The notes beneath the pieces were generated by a model. The model was given only the letters and a program-made list of their open reading frames with translations, was not told where the DNA came from and did no database searches. Positions 11,401 through 21,090 of a stretch of 64,000 nt of DNA are shown one piece after another. The DNA is from Saccharina japonica. Taxonomy: Eukaryota; Sar; Phaeophyceae; Laminariales; Laminariaceae. Within the stretch, counting starts at the first letter, position 1. Every line of letters begins with the position of its first letter. The translations under genes were made by a program, and so were the position numbers. The DNA is taken from the NCBI GenBank assembly GCA_008828725.1, contig MEHQ01002323.1, positions 415,349 to 479,348 of the forward strand, given 5' to 3'.

Positions 11401-14400
11401 GCCAATTAAGCATGATTACTCGATCACCAAGACCCTCAAATAAGCAAATAATCAAATCAACCCTATTTTTTGTCGATTTTCAACACTCCTTAACACACCC
11501 CATACGATAACGCGCGATATCTGTCATTTACAATACGAATAGGGCAGAGCCACAGAGAGAGCCAGACGGCGGGGACTCTTTGCTTGGCACCACCGATAGC
11601 AGTATCAGGCAGCAACACCGCACGGCCGTTTGCGCTTTGAAAGATTCGCGCAGCAGTTTCAAACCAGTAATTCATAAGGACAGCGGGTTGTCGTTCGATG
11701 CTTCTTTGGGAGTGTCTGGGCGGGGGTGTACTCATGTCGTGCATGGCTGTTGTTGAATGTCTGGGCGGGGGGACTTGGCCCTTGCGGTTGGAGGGGGAAA
11801 GGTTAAGGGTGGGAGCAGAAGTGTTTGGGGGGAGGGGGTGTATCGGGCAGAGTCATAGAGAGAGCAAGGCGGCGGCGACTCTTGTCTTGACACGACCGAA
11901 AGCAGCATCAGGTAGCAATACTGCACAGCCTTCTACGCGTTGAAATCCACGCGCAACAGTTACAAACCAGTAATTTATACGGACAGCGGGTTGTCATTCG
12001 ATGCTTCTTTGCCAGTGTCTGAGGGGGGGGGTTGACCCTTGCGGTTGGAGCGGCCAAGGTTTGGGGTGGGAAGAGTAGTGTTTAGGGGGAGGGGGTGAAG
12101 AGGGCAGAGCCACAGCGACAGCGAGACGGCGGGGACTCTATCCTTGACACGACCTATAGCAGTATCAGGTAGCAATACCGCAAAGCCTTCTGCGCATTAA
12201 AACATACGCGCAGCAGTCACTAACCAGCCATTTACATGGACAACGGGTTGTCATTCGATGCTTCTTTGGAAGTGTCCGGGGAGGAGGGCCTGGCCCTTGC
12301 GGATGGAGGCGGTAGGACCAGGAGAACAGGGAGATATATGTATATATTTAGTTTTCGTAGATTTTGGTTGTTGGCAGCATCGTTTCACGCTTTTGTTTTT
12401 GTTTATTTTGTGGCCTGGATTTTCTGTTTTTTTCACCGTGTTTTCGATTGTTGGCACTCAAGCTACGCATTGCAAGATGGCAAACGAAAGAATAAAATAT
12501 GTATTTCATGCCTCGTGCGTTGCGAGTTCTCTACGTATGTATACGCATCGCTTTGTTTTTCAATCCTTACTTACTACCAGGCAGCCCTCTTGATCTCAGG
12601 CAGGCCGTTACAGAACAGCTGGATGTCGGCAGGTAGAAGTAACGGTTTTCTGTGAAGAACATACACACACTCTAGAGCTCTGTCGTGCCGTCTTGACCAC
12701 TGCAACATGCCTTGCCCCTGCCTGCCCCCATTCACATGTTTCTGCATCGACGTATGATATCAAGAGGACTGACGCACAGAGCGGGCGGTCTCAACCGCTT
12801 TCTGCCGTACTGCCCTCCCTCGTAGAGTACGAAGTATAATATTTTACGTGCCTTGCATCGACAACGGTCTCAAAAATGTTGATACTGGCCGAAGACACAT
12901 CACATTCCACCACCCCTTTCATTGTCCAATGATCTTAGGATATAGTTTTCATTGAGCAGTACGTAGTGATGATGCGCATATTCTTCTCCCTCATTCGCAA
13001 AATTAATTAATTATACCCCCCCATACCACGAACAACCTCGTACCTAACGAGTACATGTATATACACTACAGTACCTTATTCACACAACACATACTCACAC
13101 ATCATCATAATCATCATCATCAGTCTTTCGACACGGCGGTTGAGCGTGCTACTACGGCGGTGTATGCCTGTGTGGAGAAGGCATCAATCAGCGTTGTTAA
13201 TTCATCTGTAAATCTTCAGCAATTGACGAATTCGCATGACCCCTCCTTCGTAACTATCCATGGTTTTGTTTATTTGAAAAGCTCTTCTTGCTCGTTCAAG
13301 AGAAAACGTCCCAATCGACCAACTGTGAGGCCTTAACACAACCCTGCCATTGTCTAATACCTGGTAATGGTCTTGGGATCGCTATCATATTAATCGATGC
13401 GCATCAGCGCAGAAACCTTGCACAGATGCTCCGAGTACCTTGGAGTAAAGTAAGGAGTATTGGAGATAAAATACATCAGGTACTTCGTGTACTCGGAGTA
13501 TTTCGGGGTTCGATACTCCAGATACTGCTCGTACTCGGAGTATTTCGGGTATGAACACTCTCGATACTGCTTTGCTCGCAGTATTTCGGGGTCCGATACT
13601 ACTGCGGGTACTCCTTGTACTCCGAGTATTTGGGGCTTCAGTACTGCTCATACTCCAAGTACTTCGAGTATTCAGGCCGCTAATACTCTTATACTCTTAA
13701 GTACTCGGAGTACGAAATGTACTCGTTACTCGGAGTATACTCGGAGTGTGAAGTACGTTAGGAGCATCTTTGCATCCTTTTAAAGACTCGGCCGTCATTC
13801 CTCCCAGGATCTGGGGGCAAGTGACTGGCGTTGATAGCATTTAAAAATTCACAGATGCTCCCATTACCTCGGAGTATAATTAGAGTATTTTCGAGAAAAT
13901 AATACTTCAGGTACTTTGTGTACTCGCAGTATTTCGGTGTCCAATACTCTCGATACTCGGAGTACTCCGAGTAATTTAGATGTTTTTACTCCGAGTACTG
14001 CTTGTACTCGAATATAAGTACTGCTCATACTCCCAGTACTCGACTCGGAGTATTTGGGCCTTCAGTACTGCTCATACTCCAAATACTCCGAGTATTTAGG
14101 CCACCAGTACTCTAATACTCTCAGTACTCGGAGTACGAAAAATACTCGATACTCCGAGTAGAGTATACTCGGAGCATCTGTGAAACCTTGTACTCGTATA
14201 CTTCGAAGTTTAGCTGGTGGTGACGGTAAACCCTGTGGTTTCAAAGGCCGTCAGAGTGCCAGCCAGTACTGCTGTACCACTACAGTAAGTACCAGTCATT
14301 TCAGCCTCTGGTACACTTGGGACTCGCGAGTACCCCGTCATTTCAGCTCGCCGTACCCTGGGGACTACGTAGCGAGGACTCGTTCATTTCAGCTTCTGGT

Positions 14401-17400
14401 ACCCTGGCGTGCGTTATGTGCAGGTTGCACCTGCAAAAGTTTTTGTGCAGGCTGTGTGTAGCAATTTCATCCTTGCCCGTCGACCCAGACCAAGCCAACC
14501 CCAGACACACCCCTAACACTAACCCTAACCCGAACCCTAACCCCAACCCCTTGGGGAGCACGAGATCGGCAGGGGCAGCCACGCGGCTCCGCCGCGTGTT
14601 TTGATGGCGTTTTTCCCAAAAAAAACATGCGGCCCAAAAGTTCAGCCTCACACATTAAAACCAGCATGGTGCACAAAAACTTTTGCAGGTGCAACCTTCA
14701 CACAGTGCGCGTCCTGGTACCCTGGGAACTCGTAGAGGACTCAGTCGTTTCAGCTTTTCTGGTACCCCGGGGACGCAGTACTTCAGAATGGCTCGGACTC
14801 GCGGGTCAATGAATGAGTCACATGACTGCTGCTGTGGTACTGACTGTTACTATTTATACTATTAATACTGCAATAAAATTGTGTGACCACATAACTTTTA
14901 TCTCTTTACTATCTAAGATGAATAATCGGCACGGACACTGCTGCTGCTGTGGGTGTGCTGGCAGTCGACGGGTAGAAGGACACACACAGCAGCAAGACTC
15001 GAGAGCTTTGAGCGGTTTGCCTTTACTTCTAATCGAGAAAACACTGCTGCTGTAGACTACAGCAGTATCATCACATGTACAGAGCACGAGTACGACGTAA
15101 TAAATACTCTTTCTTTTCTCTCCGTCCTTTCTTTTTCCTACGTACGAGTACGACGTCTTTCTTTCCCTTTGTCTGTTTCTTTGTTTGTATTTATTTTTAG
15201 TTTTAGTTTAGTTTTGGTGTACTGCCTGTTGTGGCTTCTCAATGACAGCGATGCTACTCGTACAACCCCTCGCATCATTCATTTATTTTGTTGTATTTAC
15301 TTACTTATTTTGCCGTGATCGCTTTTATTTGCCCTTGTCTCTCCGCCCCTCCGTATTTTCCTAGGACTTTCTTTGGTTGCTTATTAGCCACGTACATATT
15401 ATTATTATCTTTGCCATCTGACAATGTGCAGCATGATCTTCAGCGTTGATCACTCATAAAATTCCCAAAAGCAGAAAACCACGGAAACCAAGGAAACCTA
15501 TGCGTACAGTCTAACACCCTTCTATGTCCGCTTCCGGCCAATATTTATCCACAATAATACCCCATTTGTTGTCCTTGCTCCCTCCTTCTTCCCAATATGC
15601 ACTCTTTACGTTTAATTCTTAAGTCCTAGCCGCATATTCTTTTTTGTTTTGTTTTTGTTTTGTTTTTTTTCCTCTTCCCTTTCCTGGACTCTCGTGTGTG
15701 ACACGAGAACGAAAAGGAACTGAATAGGAAGTGCCACGTATCCGTTGTATCGGTGGCGCCCAAGGGAATGGAGACGGGGGGTGGGGGGGTTCGTACGGAA
15801 ACCACGGCTGACGAAAGCAGGAAAGAGACGGCAAACAGAGTAGGTACCAGTACCAGACCGACTAACTGGTAGAACCTGCCTGTACTGCGGGCACAAACCT
15901 GCCTCGGCTGGCTGGAAGGTGCTTTTGGTGTGCTCCGGCTGCCTGTCCTTCACTGTCGTTCTTAGTCTTGCTCTGTTGGCGCTGTTTTTCGGTCCGTTTC
16001 ATTTCATTTGGTTTCTTTTTTATTGGATGTCGCACCGCTGGGAGAAGCACGGCACTTTCTTTCTTTTATTTTGTCATGCTTTTGTTTGTGCTTGATTGTT
16101 GATTTGCTTCAGTATGTTTACTTTTATTATTTTTCCTTTTAGCAAGGGCGCACAAAAAAAGTTATCCCGCACACCACACTACCCCCCCCCTCCCCCCCCG
16201 GAGGGCCGAAAAAAAGTTTTTTTTTTCCTTTTTGGTGAATTTCTTGGCTTTTCCCCTCTCACCAACTCTCACACAAAAAGGTCTTTCAAGGTACTTGATT
16301 AAGAGATAGAACATTGCTGGATACAACACCCCCACCAAGGTGTGCCTAGACAACAACAACAAAGATCTTAATATTTCAGTCACGAAAACAAGCCATCGTG
16401 CTTGATTGAGTCAAATGGCCTGGAAAACACTCCACGACGAGGAACGTAATGATCGCACAAATGTAATCATCGAAGACTGCCAAGATCTTCCTGGCGAACG
16501 CTTTGCGTGATCGTTCTGCCCCGCCTACTCTTGCGCACGGGTTCTCCCACGTTCTCGCCCGGTGTCTCGCTACCGTTGCTGCTACTCCCCGCCCGTCCCC
16601 TCTTGCTCCCCCCTTCCCCTCCTTCACCCCCTTCCCTTCGTCCCCCCGGCTGTTCGTCTTCGTTCTCATCCTTGCGGTCGTCCTTGTCGTCTTCCTCTTA
16701 CTCCTCCCCTCCCCCCCCGTCCCTCTTCTCTTCCGACTGCTCTTCCTCCTCCCGCCCCCCCCCGTCCCTCTCCTCTTCTGACTCCTGTTCTGACTCCTCC
16801 TCCTCTTCCTCTTCCTCTTCCTCTTCCTCCTCCTCTGAGTCGTCTGACTCATCTGACCCCCCGTCGTGCTGTGAGACCTTACGGCGTGCTGCGGGGGCTA
16901 TGGAACCCTTACTCTTCTGCTGGGAGACCGTTCGGCGTGCTACGGGGGCTCTGGCAGCCTTGCCCTTTGGCATCCTTTTCGCCACCGCCTCCTTCTCTGT
17001 CTTGCTTACGTCAAAGCTGCTTTCGAATCTCGCAGTGTTGGGGTCTGCTTTGTTCAGAGCCAACGAAGTGGAATGCTGCCCTTCTACGTGATGGGACATG
17101 CAGTATTTCCACACCCACTCTGCAGGGCTGCAAAACTTGCACTTCAGGGGTACGTTAGTGCATGGGGTCGATGACGTGAGCTTTGACGCCGCTGATAGGC
17201 CTCAAGCAACGAGACTTCTTTGCGAAGGGGGCCTTGGATAGGGCTCCCTCCACCACGGAGACAGTGCTCATCGTGATCACTCTCTCCCTCTCTCCCTGTC
17301 TCTTCTACGGTCGGCGCCTGTCCGCTCTTAGGGGGCTGCGTGGACTGTAGTACCCCCCTAGGCTGTGCCCCCCTTGGTATTATATAGGATTTAGTATAGG

Positions 17401-18429
17401 GATGTTTTATATAGGAGATTGTGTGGCGTTATGAGGGGGGGGATGGGTCCGTCGTACCCCCCCTCCCCCCTTGAGAGGTCCGAAATAAAGTTTTGGGTGT
17501 GTGGTGTCGAAAACTTTTTTTTTTGTGCGCCCTTGCTTTTAGCTTTCTTTTTTCTCTTTTTCTCTCGCATGCACCTGGATTGCTAGCAGGGTAGGTCTTG
17601 CCTGTCGTATATGGCATTGCATTGTCTGCTCTGCTTACTACACTGAGCGTAGTATCTCTGTGTCGTAGTTTTGTGACCACAGAACTGGTACCTTTTTAGG
17701 ATGAAGAATCGGCACGGACACTGGGTGTGCTGGATGTCGACGGGTAGAAAGGAAGGTTTAATGTGAAGAACACACACACACATATTCATCGTACATAATA
17801 CCAGGTCATGTGATGTGGCGCTTATTCTCGGAGTACGGTCATGCCTTCGTATATGCATTGCAAGTCGTCAGAGAATTAGGAGCTCTGCCTGCTTCATCCG
17901 TTATACTCTTCTTCCTTGTGAGCGAGCGCAGGCAGGCGGGAGGCGGAAGCCGGGGGAAGCGTTTTCGGATCCCCCCGCAATAAAAACCAGGTCCCACTTG
18001 GGTCGCATTGAAAATAATCTACGTACCAGGTGTGATACTGTGATATTAATAGTATATGGGCTACAGGCTACAGCAGTAGTCTATTATCTTATACGTATGA
18101 CCCTCCAAAAAAAGGATGACGATGAAAATCCAGTTTTTATTGTGGATTTCGAAAGAAGCCGCTCTGACCGAGCGTGTCTGCGTGTCTCCCTTCTACTCGA
18201 CATCCAGCACCTCCGGTGTCCGTGCCGGTTCTCCATCCTACTCATCGTGGAGAGACATGCACCAGGTATAAGTTACGTGGTCACAGACTACTGAAGAAGT
18301 CGTAGCAATGACTGAGACTGACCTTGAGGATAGCTCTCTGGCTTCTTTGGTGCACTCCTTTGCGGCATCTATCATCTTGACGATTTTCTTGCCCGCAGAG
18401 AACGCCTGGGCCACCAACAAATCCGCCAT
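2452..18429 (-). CDS. MLKL-like N-domain, TKL kinase and JIP23-like domain protein
   Basis: Eight exons join in phase: 18429-18323, 9157-8642, 7242-7047, 5852-5691, 4917-4813, 3934-3698, 3486-3295 and 2901-2452, giving about 654 aa. Residues 1-165 are helical ([20 protein letters not shown] and onward) and resemble the N-terminal helical domain of MLKL and its plant and fungal relatives. The kinase is complete: glycine loop GTGSFG (172-177), VAIK lysine (192), [13 protein letters not shown] (HRD 285-287), SDFGLA (DFG 305-307), WMAPEV (APE about 338), and the subdomain XI SRP near 420. It should therefore be an active Ser/Thr or dual-specificity TKL enzyme. The last exon carries IYNATG (about 556), then [17 protein letters not shown] and [13 protein letters not shown], the signature order of the 23-kDa jasmonate-induced protein family. 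The final stop may follow a frameshift: another frame gives [15 protein letters not shown] and ends near 2396. The joins are inferred from splice consensus and phase. The last exon could belong to a separate gene if exon 7 instead reads through to the stop near 3238. Confidence 0.75.
5335..5514. mobile_element. MITE, CAGTACAGG family, TA-flanked
   Basis: A 180-bp element inside a kinase intron. Its inverted ends begin CAGTACAGGACACCTA on the left and the complement of CAGTACAGGGTGCCTA on the right, and it is flanked by TA on both sides, as for Tc1/mariner-type insertions. A sister copy is at 19971-20169 and a truncated one at 9577. No coding capacity. Confidence 0.75.
8170..8305 (+). repeat. 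Tandem duplication, about 70 bp x2
   Basis: Two adjacent copies share TTGAACA, CGATTCTTCTAA and TTTACCTAGGATTTACCGGT, in an intron of the kinase gene. No other copies were seen. Confidence 0.7.
9577..9645. mobile_element. Truncated CAGTACAGG-family MITE
   Basis: One clear end, TA followed by CAGTACAGGACACCTA. After about 50 bp a weak match to the opposite end (ACAGGGTGTTAC) follows. It is probably an internally deleted copy of the element at 5335. Confidence 0.5.
9695..10142 (+). mobile_element. R1 element, full-length but diverged
   Basis: It runs from GTGAGCTAGACAACCAGGGT through GTCCGCCTCACACGCGGTTC, the TGCAAGCAATGTCTGCCTGG block and the ACGACATGAGTGCA end, to a short C run. It aligns along its length with 30240-30694 (plus) and 52078-52612 (minus), but is more diverged than those two are from each other. 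No open frame of note. It lies antisense in the 9.2-kb first intron of the kinase gene. How it moves is unknown: it has no clear terminal inverted repeat, and it ends in a homopolymer. Confidence 0.75.
10312..10470 (+). repeat. R3 unit, two copies
   Basis: Two copies of a 65-70 bp unit: TTTGGGGACAAACTACTT, then GGAATTAGTGTGGGA, TTTTTTCAGTTCTGAA and GGGTTAA. The two flank a small inverted junction (GGGTTAACCCC). The same unit recurs in various states at 25300, 37015, 40203, 41985, 43015, 45353, 53585 and 58395. Confidence 0.75.
11542..12330 (+). repeat. Tandem repeat, about 258 bp, three copies
   Basis: Copies begin at 11542, 11845 and 12103 with GGGCAGAG. They share GACGGCGGGGACTCT, CAGTATCAGGTAGCAA, and GACAGCGGGTTGTCATTCG or close variants. 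The first copy is about 45 bp longer because a piece of R1 end (minus strand, about 11723-11755) sits in it and part of the unit is repeated after it. Confidence 0.8.
12331..13420. other. Intron sequence, nothing recognised
   Basis: Part of the 9.2-kb kinase intron. AT-rich with a short CAT-rich stretch near 13100. No open frame with recognisable content and no repeat family from elsewhere in the window. Confidence 0.4.
13421..13772. mobile_element. TIR element with GTACTCGGAGTA subrepeats, copy 1
   Basis: The left end is CACAGATGCTCCGAGTA. The right end is the complement with mismatches (GGAGCATCTTTG). The interior is almost entirely a degenerate array of TACTCGGAGTATTT and its complement, so the element can fold on itself in many registers. 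A second copy follows 77 bp later. Probably a MITE. Confidence 0.65.
13850..14182. mobile_element. TIR element with GTACTCGGAGTA subrepeats, copy 2
   Basis: Ends CACAGATGCTCC and GGAGCATCTGTG are exact inverted repeats of 12 bp. The interior is the same type of TACTCGGAGTA array as copy 1, in the same orientation, with shared landmarks (GGCCTTCAGTACTGCTCATA). The two copies are probably a tandem duplication. Confidence 0.65.
14423..14696. mobile_element. 274-bp TIR element carrying telomere-like repeats
   Basis: It is bounded by a perfect 27-bp inverted repeat: GGTTGCACCTGCAAAAGTTT and onward at 14423-14449, and its complement at 14670-14696. The interior (about 14510-14550) holds a run of CCCTAA-type units, that is TTAGGG telomere repeats with variants, followed by a short hairpin (CACGCGGCTCCGCCGCGTG). 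No clear target-site duplication and no coding capacity. Confidence 0.7.
14880..15000 (+). repeat. Dispersed repeat (CGGCACGGACACTG family), copy 1
   Basis: It shares GTGACCACA, AATCGGCACGGACACTG, GTGTGCTGG and GTCGACGGGTAGAA with 17672-17790 (plus) and 18175-18290 (minus). In this copy the middle is expanded by CTG triplets. All three lie in the first intron of the kinase gene; the third ends close to its first exon. Confidence 0.65.
15030..16135. other. Intron sequence, nothing recognised
   Basis: T-rich on the plus strand with runs such as TTTTGTTTTGTTTTTG. No recognisable coding content and no repeat shared with the rest of the window, except the region's right border, which is the target site of the element at 16143. 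Confidence 0.4.
16143..17535 (-). mobile_element. hAT-like DNA transposon, 1.39 kb, non-autonomous
   Basis: It is bounded by imperfect inverted repeats of about 40 bp beginning CAAGGGCGCACAAAAAAA, and flanked on both sides by the direct repeat CTTTTAG (16136-16142 and 17536-17542). The CA-GGG start, the near-8-bp duplication and the zinc-finger ORF inside point to the hAT superfamily. At this length it cannot hold a full transposase, so it would depend on a relative elsewhere. It sits in the first intron of the kinase gene. Confidence 0.75.
16698..17271 (-). CDS. Zinc-finger and acidic ORF of the hAT-like element
   Basis: It starts [20 protein letters not shown] and reaches DPMH. After a single-base shift near 17160 it continues as [20 protein letters not shown], then HHVEGQHS, a CxxC-to-HxxxxH finger of BED type. 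Next come a basic stretch with [17 protein letters not shown], a run of about 14 glutamates, and Glu/Gly-rich sequence to a stop at 16698. No catalytic DDE segment follows in frame. A second frame (16376-16500) ends in a hydrophobic stretch ([14 protein letters not shown]) that may be a remnant of the rest. It is probably no longer expressed as one protein. Confidence 0.5.
17672..17790 (+). repeat. Dispersed repeat (CGGCACGGACACTG family), copy 2
   Basis: Same unit as 14880-15000 but without the CTG expansion. It runs from GTGACCACAGAAC to the GTCGACGGGTAGAAAGGA block and a short AC run. Confidence 0.65.
18175..18290 (-). repeat. Dispersed repeat (CGGCACGGACACTG family), copy 3
   Basis: Inverted copy of the unit at 14880 and 17672. 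It ends about 30 bp from the donor site of the kinase gene's first exon (18323). Confidence 0.6.
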
Positions 18430-18737
18430 AAGAACGCCGTCGGCTTGCTCGAATGCTCACTGAGACAATTCGGGCAGGCGCCAGCCAAAAAGCAGCACCA
18501 CTGCAGCAAATGCGACGAGAGTGAGGTGTGGGAGTGGGGTGCTGTGTGTGCTACTGCCTACGAATACTCGCAGTACTGCCTGCTTGTGAAGTTCGCCGGG
18601 GTGTTGACCACCACACCGGACCGGTCCGACTACTGGTACTTTTTTTTTTTTTTTTTTTAACTGGTACTTTCTGACGAATAATTTTCCATTTTTTTTCTGA
18701 GGCACAAGCGTGTCGATCCCATCAAATTAATAATAAA

Positions 18738-19572
18738 CTAAGCGGTGTGGTCCAAACAGTAGATCGAAAATCGAAATCGGAAAAATCGAAATCATTTCGT
18801 TTTTCGAGATAAAAAATCAGCAACTGATGTCCAAACGCGAGAAACGGAATAATTGGGTATATATTGTCTATATGTATTGCGGCGGTAGTGGGCGAGAGAG
18901 AAACGAAGCACTCGAGACAGCACATAAGAGCCTGATAAGGAGCTGTTCACACAACCGGACTATATACACATGCCGACAATCTAGCGCTCGGCACACCAGG
19001 CCCACCAGAGGAACAGGCAGAAGCGACGACAATTCGATACCGGGAGGTCGTTGGGCCTCCCATGCAGGTGGTCGCGTGTCCAACTTTGACGCCCCGGGAT
19101 CAAAATTCAAATTATACTGAGAACGAACTTCCAACCTCATTCTCGAGGGCATGATGCTGAACTCTACTCAAATTATCTTCGCTTTGGCTCGAACGCCGGC
19201 AAGCAAAAGCCCTAGAGCGTCGGGGCTGGGGTGTTGTGGTTGGCCTGCTGGCTATTTACGGGGGATCTGTGCGGCTGTGTTGCCGTGCTAGCTGTGGGTT
19301 GCGTGCTGCGTGCGGCAAGTCCTGATATGATACTTTGACGTGGCTGCGCTGACCAGTAAAACACGCTAAATTGTTGCTGCTCGTGCTTTCGATTTGCTTT
19401 TCGATTTTCAGCTGTCAACTTTTTGATTTTGGCAATGGGTTGTAAATCGTTCATTTTCTCGGAACCTAAAAAACGAAGGGGAACATGTGTGGGCCAGGGA
19501 CCAATCAGCGCCTCGTTTATTATCATTTCGATTTTCGATTTCGATTTTCGATTCTGTTTGGACACACCCTAA
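18738..19572. mobile_element. Probable hAT-like TIR element, 835 bp
   Basis: Left end TAAGCGGTGTGGTCCAAACA and right end (complement) TTAGGGTGTGTCCAAACAG, each followed by ATCGAAAATCGAAAT-type sequence, give inverted repeats of about 50 bp with small gaps. Ends with GTGTCCAAA are common in hAT elements. No clean target-site duplication was found and the interior frames (for example minus 19565-19212) match nothing known. It lies upstream of the kinase gene's start codon. Confidence 0.55.
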
Positions 19573-19806
19573 GAAACACGTCAGCTGTGAATTCTCCCAA
19601 CCGGTCGATATTTTCCGCCAGCTACGATCTCCCAACTCCCAACCAAATCCCTTCATTTTGGCGAGCATCCTGAACCGACACCGCGATACCAGCAGCAGAC
19701 AGCAGACATCCACCGCGGCACCTACTGAGGAGCTGAGGAGTCTGTTCTCCGCCGCCACTCTATCTATACTGCTGCGGGAGCGTATACGTGTGAGGTGTGA
19801 GAGAGA

Positions 19807-19912
19807 ATGCCGTTCTTGGAGGAGCAGAGTAGCTGGCGTGATCGTCTCTACGTAGTATACGTGGATGTTCTGAGGCAACAACCTTTGTTTGCTGGGCTGT
19901 ACGAGGAAAGAG
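19807..19912 (+). CDS. Orphan first exon, function unknown
   Basis: The ATG sits in a purine-rich context and reads MPFLEEQSSWRDRLYVVYVD, then VLRQQPLFAGLYEER, ending at a good donor (AAAGAG then GTGAGG). The composition is protein-like, and it would be head to head with the kinase gene 1.4 kb away. No following exon could be found downstream; the next 4 kb hold repeats. It may be the remains of a gene broken by insertions, or chance. Confidence 0.3.
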
Positions 19913-19970
19913 GTGAGGGAGTGTGGCACAACGCTTGACGTATGTACAACAGTCAGTAGCGATAAAGAGT

Positions 19971-20169
19971 CAGTACAGGACACCTAAAAAAGAAACAGGA
20001 TCGAAAGCTATGTAGCCCAGGCTGGATTTCTCATTTGAGAGGGGGTACTTTCTGCACTAATTTCAATACTGCTGTATAACTACAGTACTCTCGATTTTCT
20101 TATTTTCCTCTAAAAATGTCAGCCTGGCTTTCTTATTAGCCTGTTTCTTATTAGGTGTCCTGTACTCTG
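19971..20169. mobile_element. MITE, CAGTACAGG family, second copy
   Basis: Ends CAGTACAGGACACCTA and, complemented, CAGAGTACAGGACACCTAAT. Inside it shares CCAGGCTGGATTTCT and CAGCCTGGCTTTCTTATTAG with the copy at 5335. It is followed by TA on the right; the left TA has been lost. Confidence 0.7.
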
Positions 20170-20834
20170 TATACCCAACCGAGGTCCCGATATATCGCGG
20201 CCCGATCCATCGCGGGGGGTCCCACTTTACTGCTGCGGTGAAAATTGCTTGTCACGACGTCGACCCCACATCACCACGGTTACTGCTCCAAACTTTTTGA
20301 AGTTTATAAAATCAGTTGTAACGTTGTAACAAGGTTGTAATATTAATATTGCGTCGTAGGTTACATCGTACCTGGTCGTATATAGTTTGGGATAAATGAG
20401 GCCTCCTGCTGCGACCAGTTGGAGACGCTCACCCAGGGTTACTACTCCCCCCGCGTTAATTGTCTACAGTAGCAATCAACGCGGCACCTCGTCGCAGAGA
20501 GTAGGTAATACCCCGGTAAAATAAACAGTCGGCCAGGCCAGGTCCGCGCGAGGTTCCAATCTCGCTGACATGTCGTCTGCTCTGCCTGGCCCATGAGATT
20601 TTCAGATTATTTTTGCTTTTTCTTCACGCTGTGTCTCCTCCTCCTCGAGATTTCGAGGTCACAGCATGCTCGTTACCCCGCACCCAGCAGTGTCTTTAGG
20701 CAGCCGCTCGCTGTCCACAACCGGCGTACGAAGCAGGGCCTGACATGCCCCTATATCGGCCATCGGATACCGTTGGTGTCGGGTGGGTTACGTAGTGCCT
20801 TTTTTTTTTAGGAAATTGTAAAAAAAATTGGCGT
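20170..20834. other. Intergenic, nothing recognised
   Basis: It contains a short inverted CGGCCAGGCCAGG/CTGCCTGGCC pair near 20541-20590 and one open frame (20593-20811) with no recognisable content. Confidence 0.35.
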
Positions 20835-20911
20835 CATGAATCGTGAGGTTTTTGTCGTGAATCACGACAAAAAAAATCACGATTCACGACAAAAACCTCA
20901 CGAATCGTGAT
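20835..20911. repeat. Foldback palindrome
   Basis: Arms of about 25 bp (TCGTGAGGTTTTTGTCGTGA and onward, with its complement) enclose a short A-run loop. The transcript would form a near-perfect hairpin. No matching copy was seen elsewhere in the window. Confidence 0.75.
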
Positions 20912-21090
20912 TTTTTTCGTTCGTTAGGAATGGGCCTAACAAAACTAATGTCGTTGTCGACGGTACACCTCGCTACCAACGATGGGCGGGCGGGATGGTC
21001 TGTTTTTTCTTAGCCTCTTTCTACTTTGTCGTGCTGTTGTAGCGCTGCGATATCGTTCGCGGAGTGATACTCAATCACCGTCTCCCAGTT

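Noticed and set aside
16507-17158. Ser/Pro-rich plus-strand frames
   Set aside because: Complement of the Glu-rich ORF of the hAT-like element; no recognisable content.
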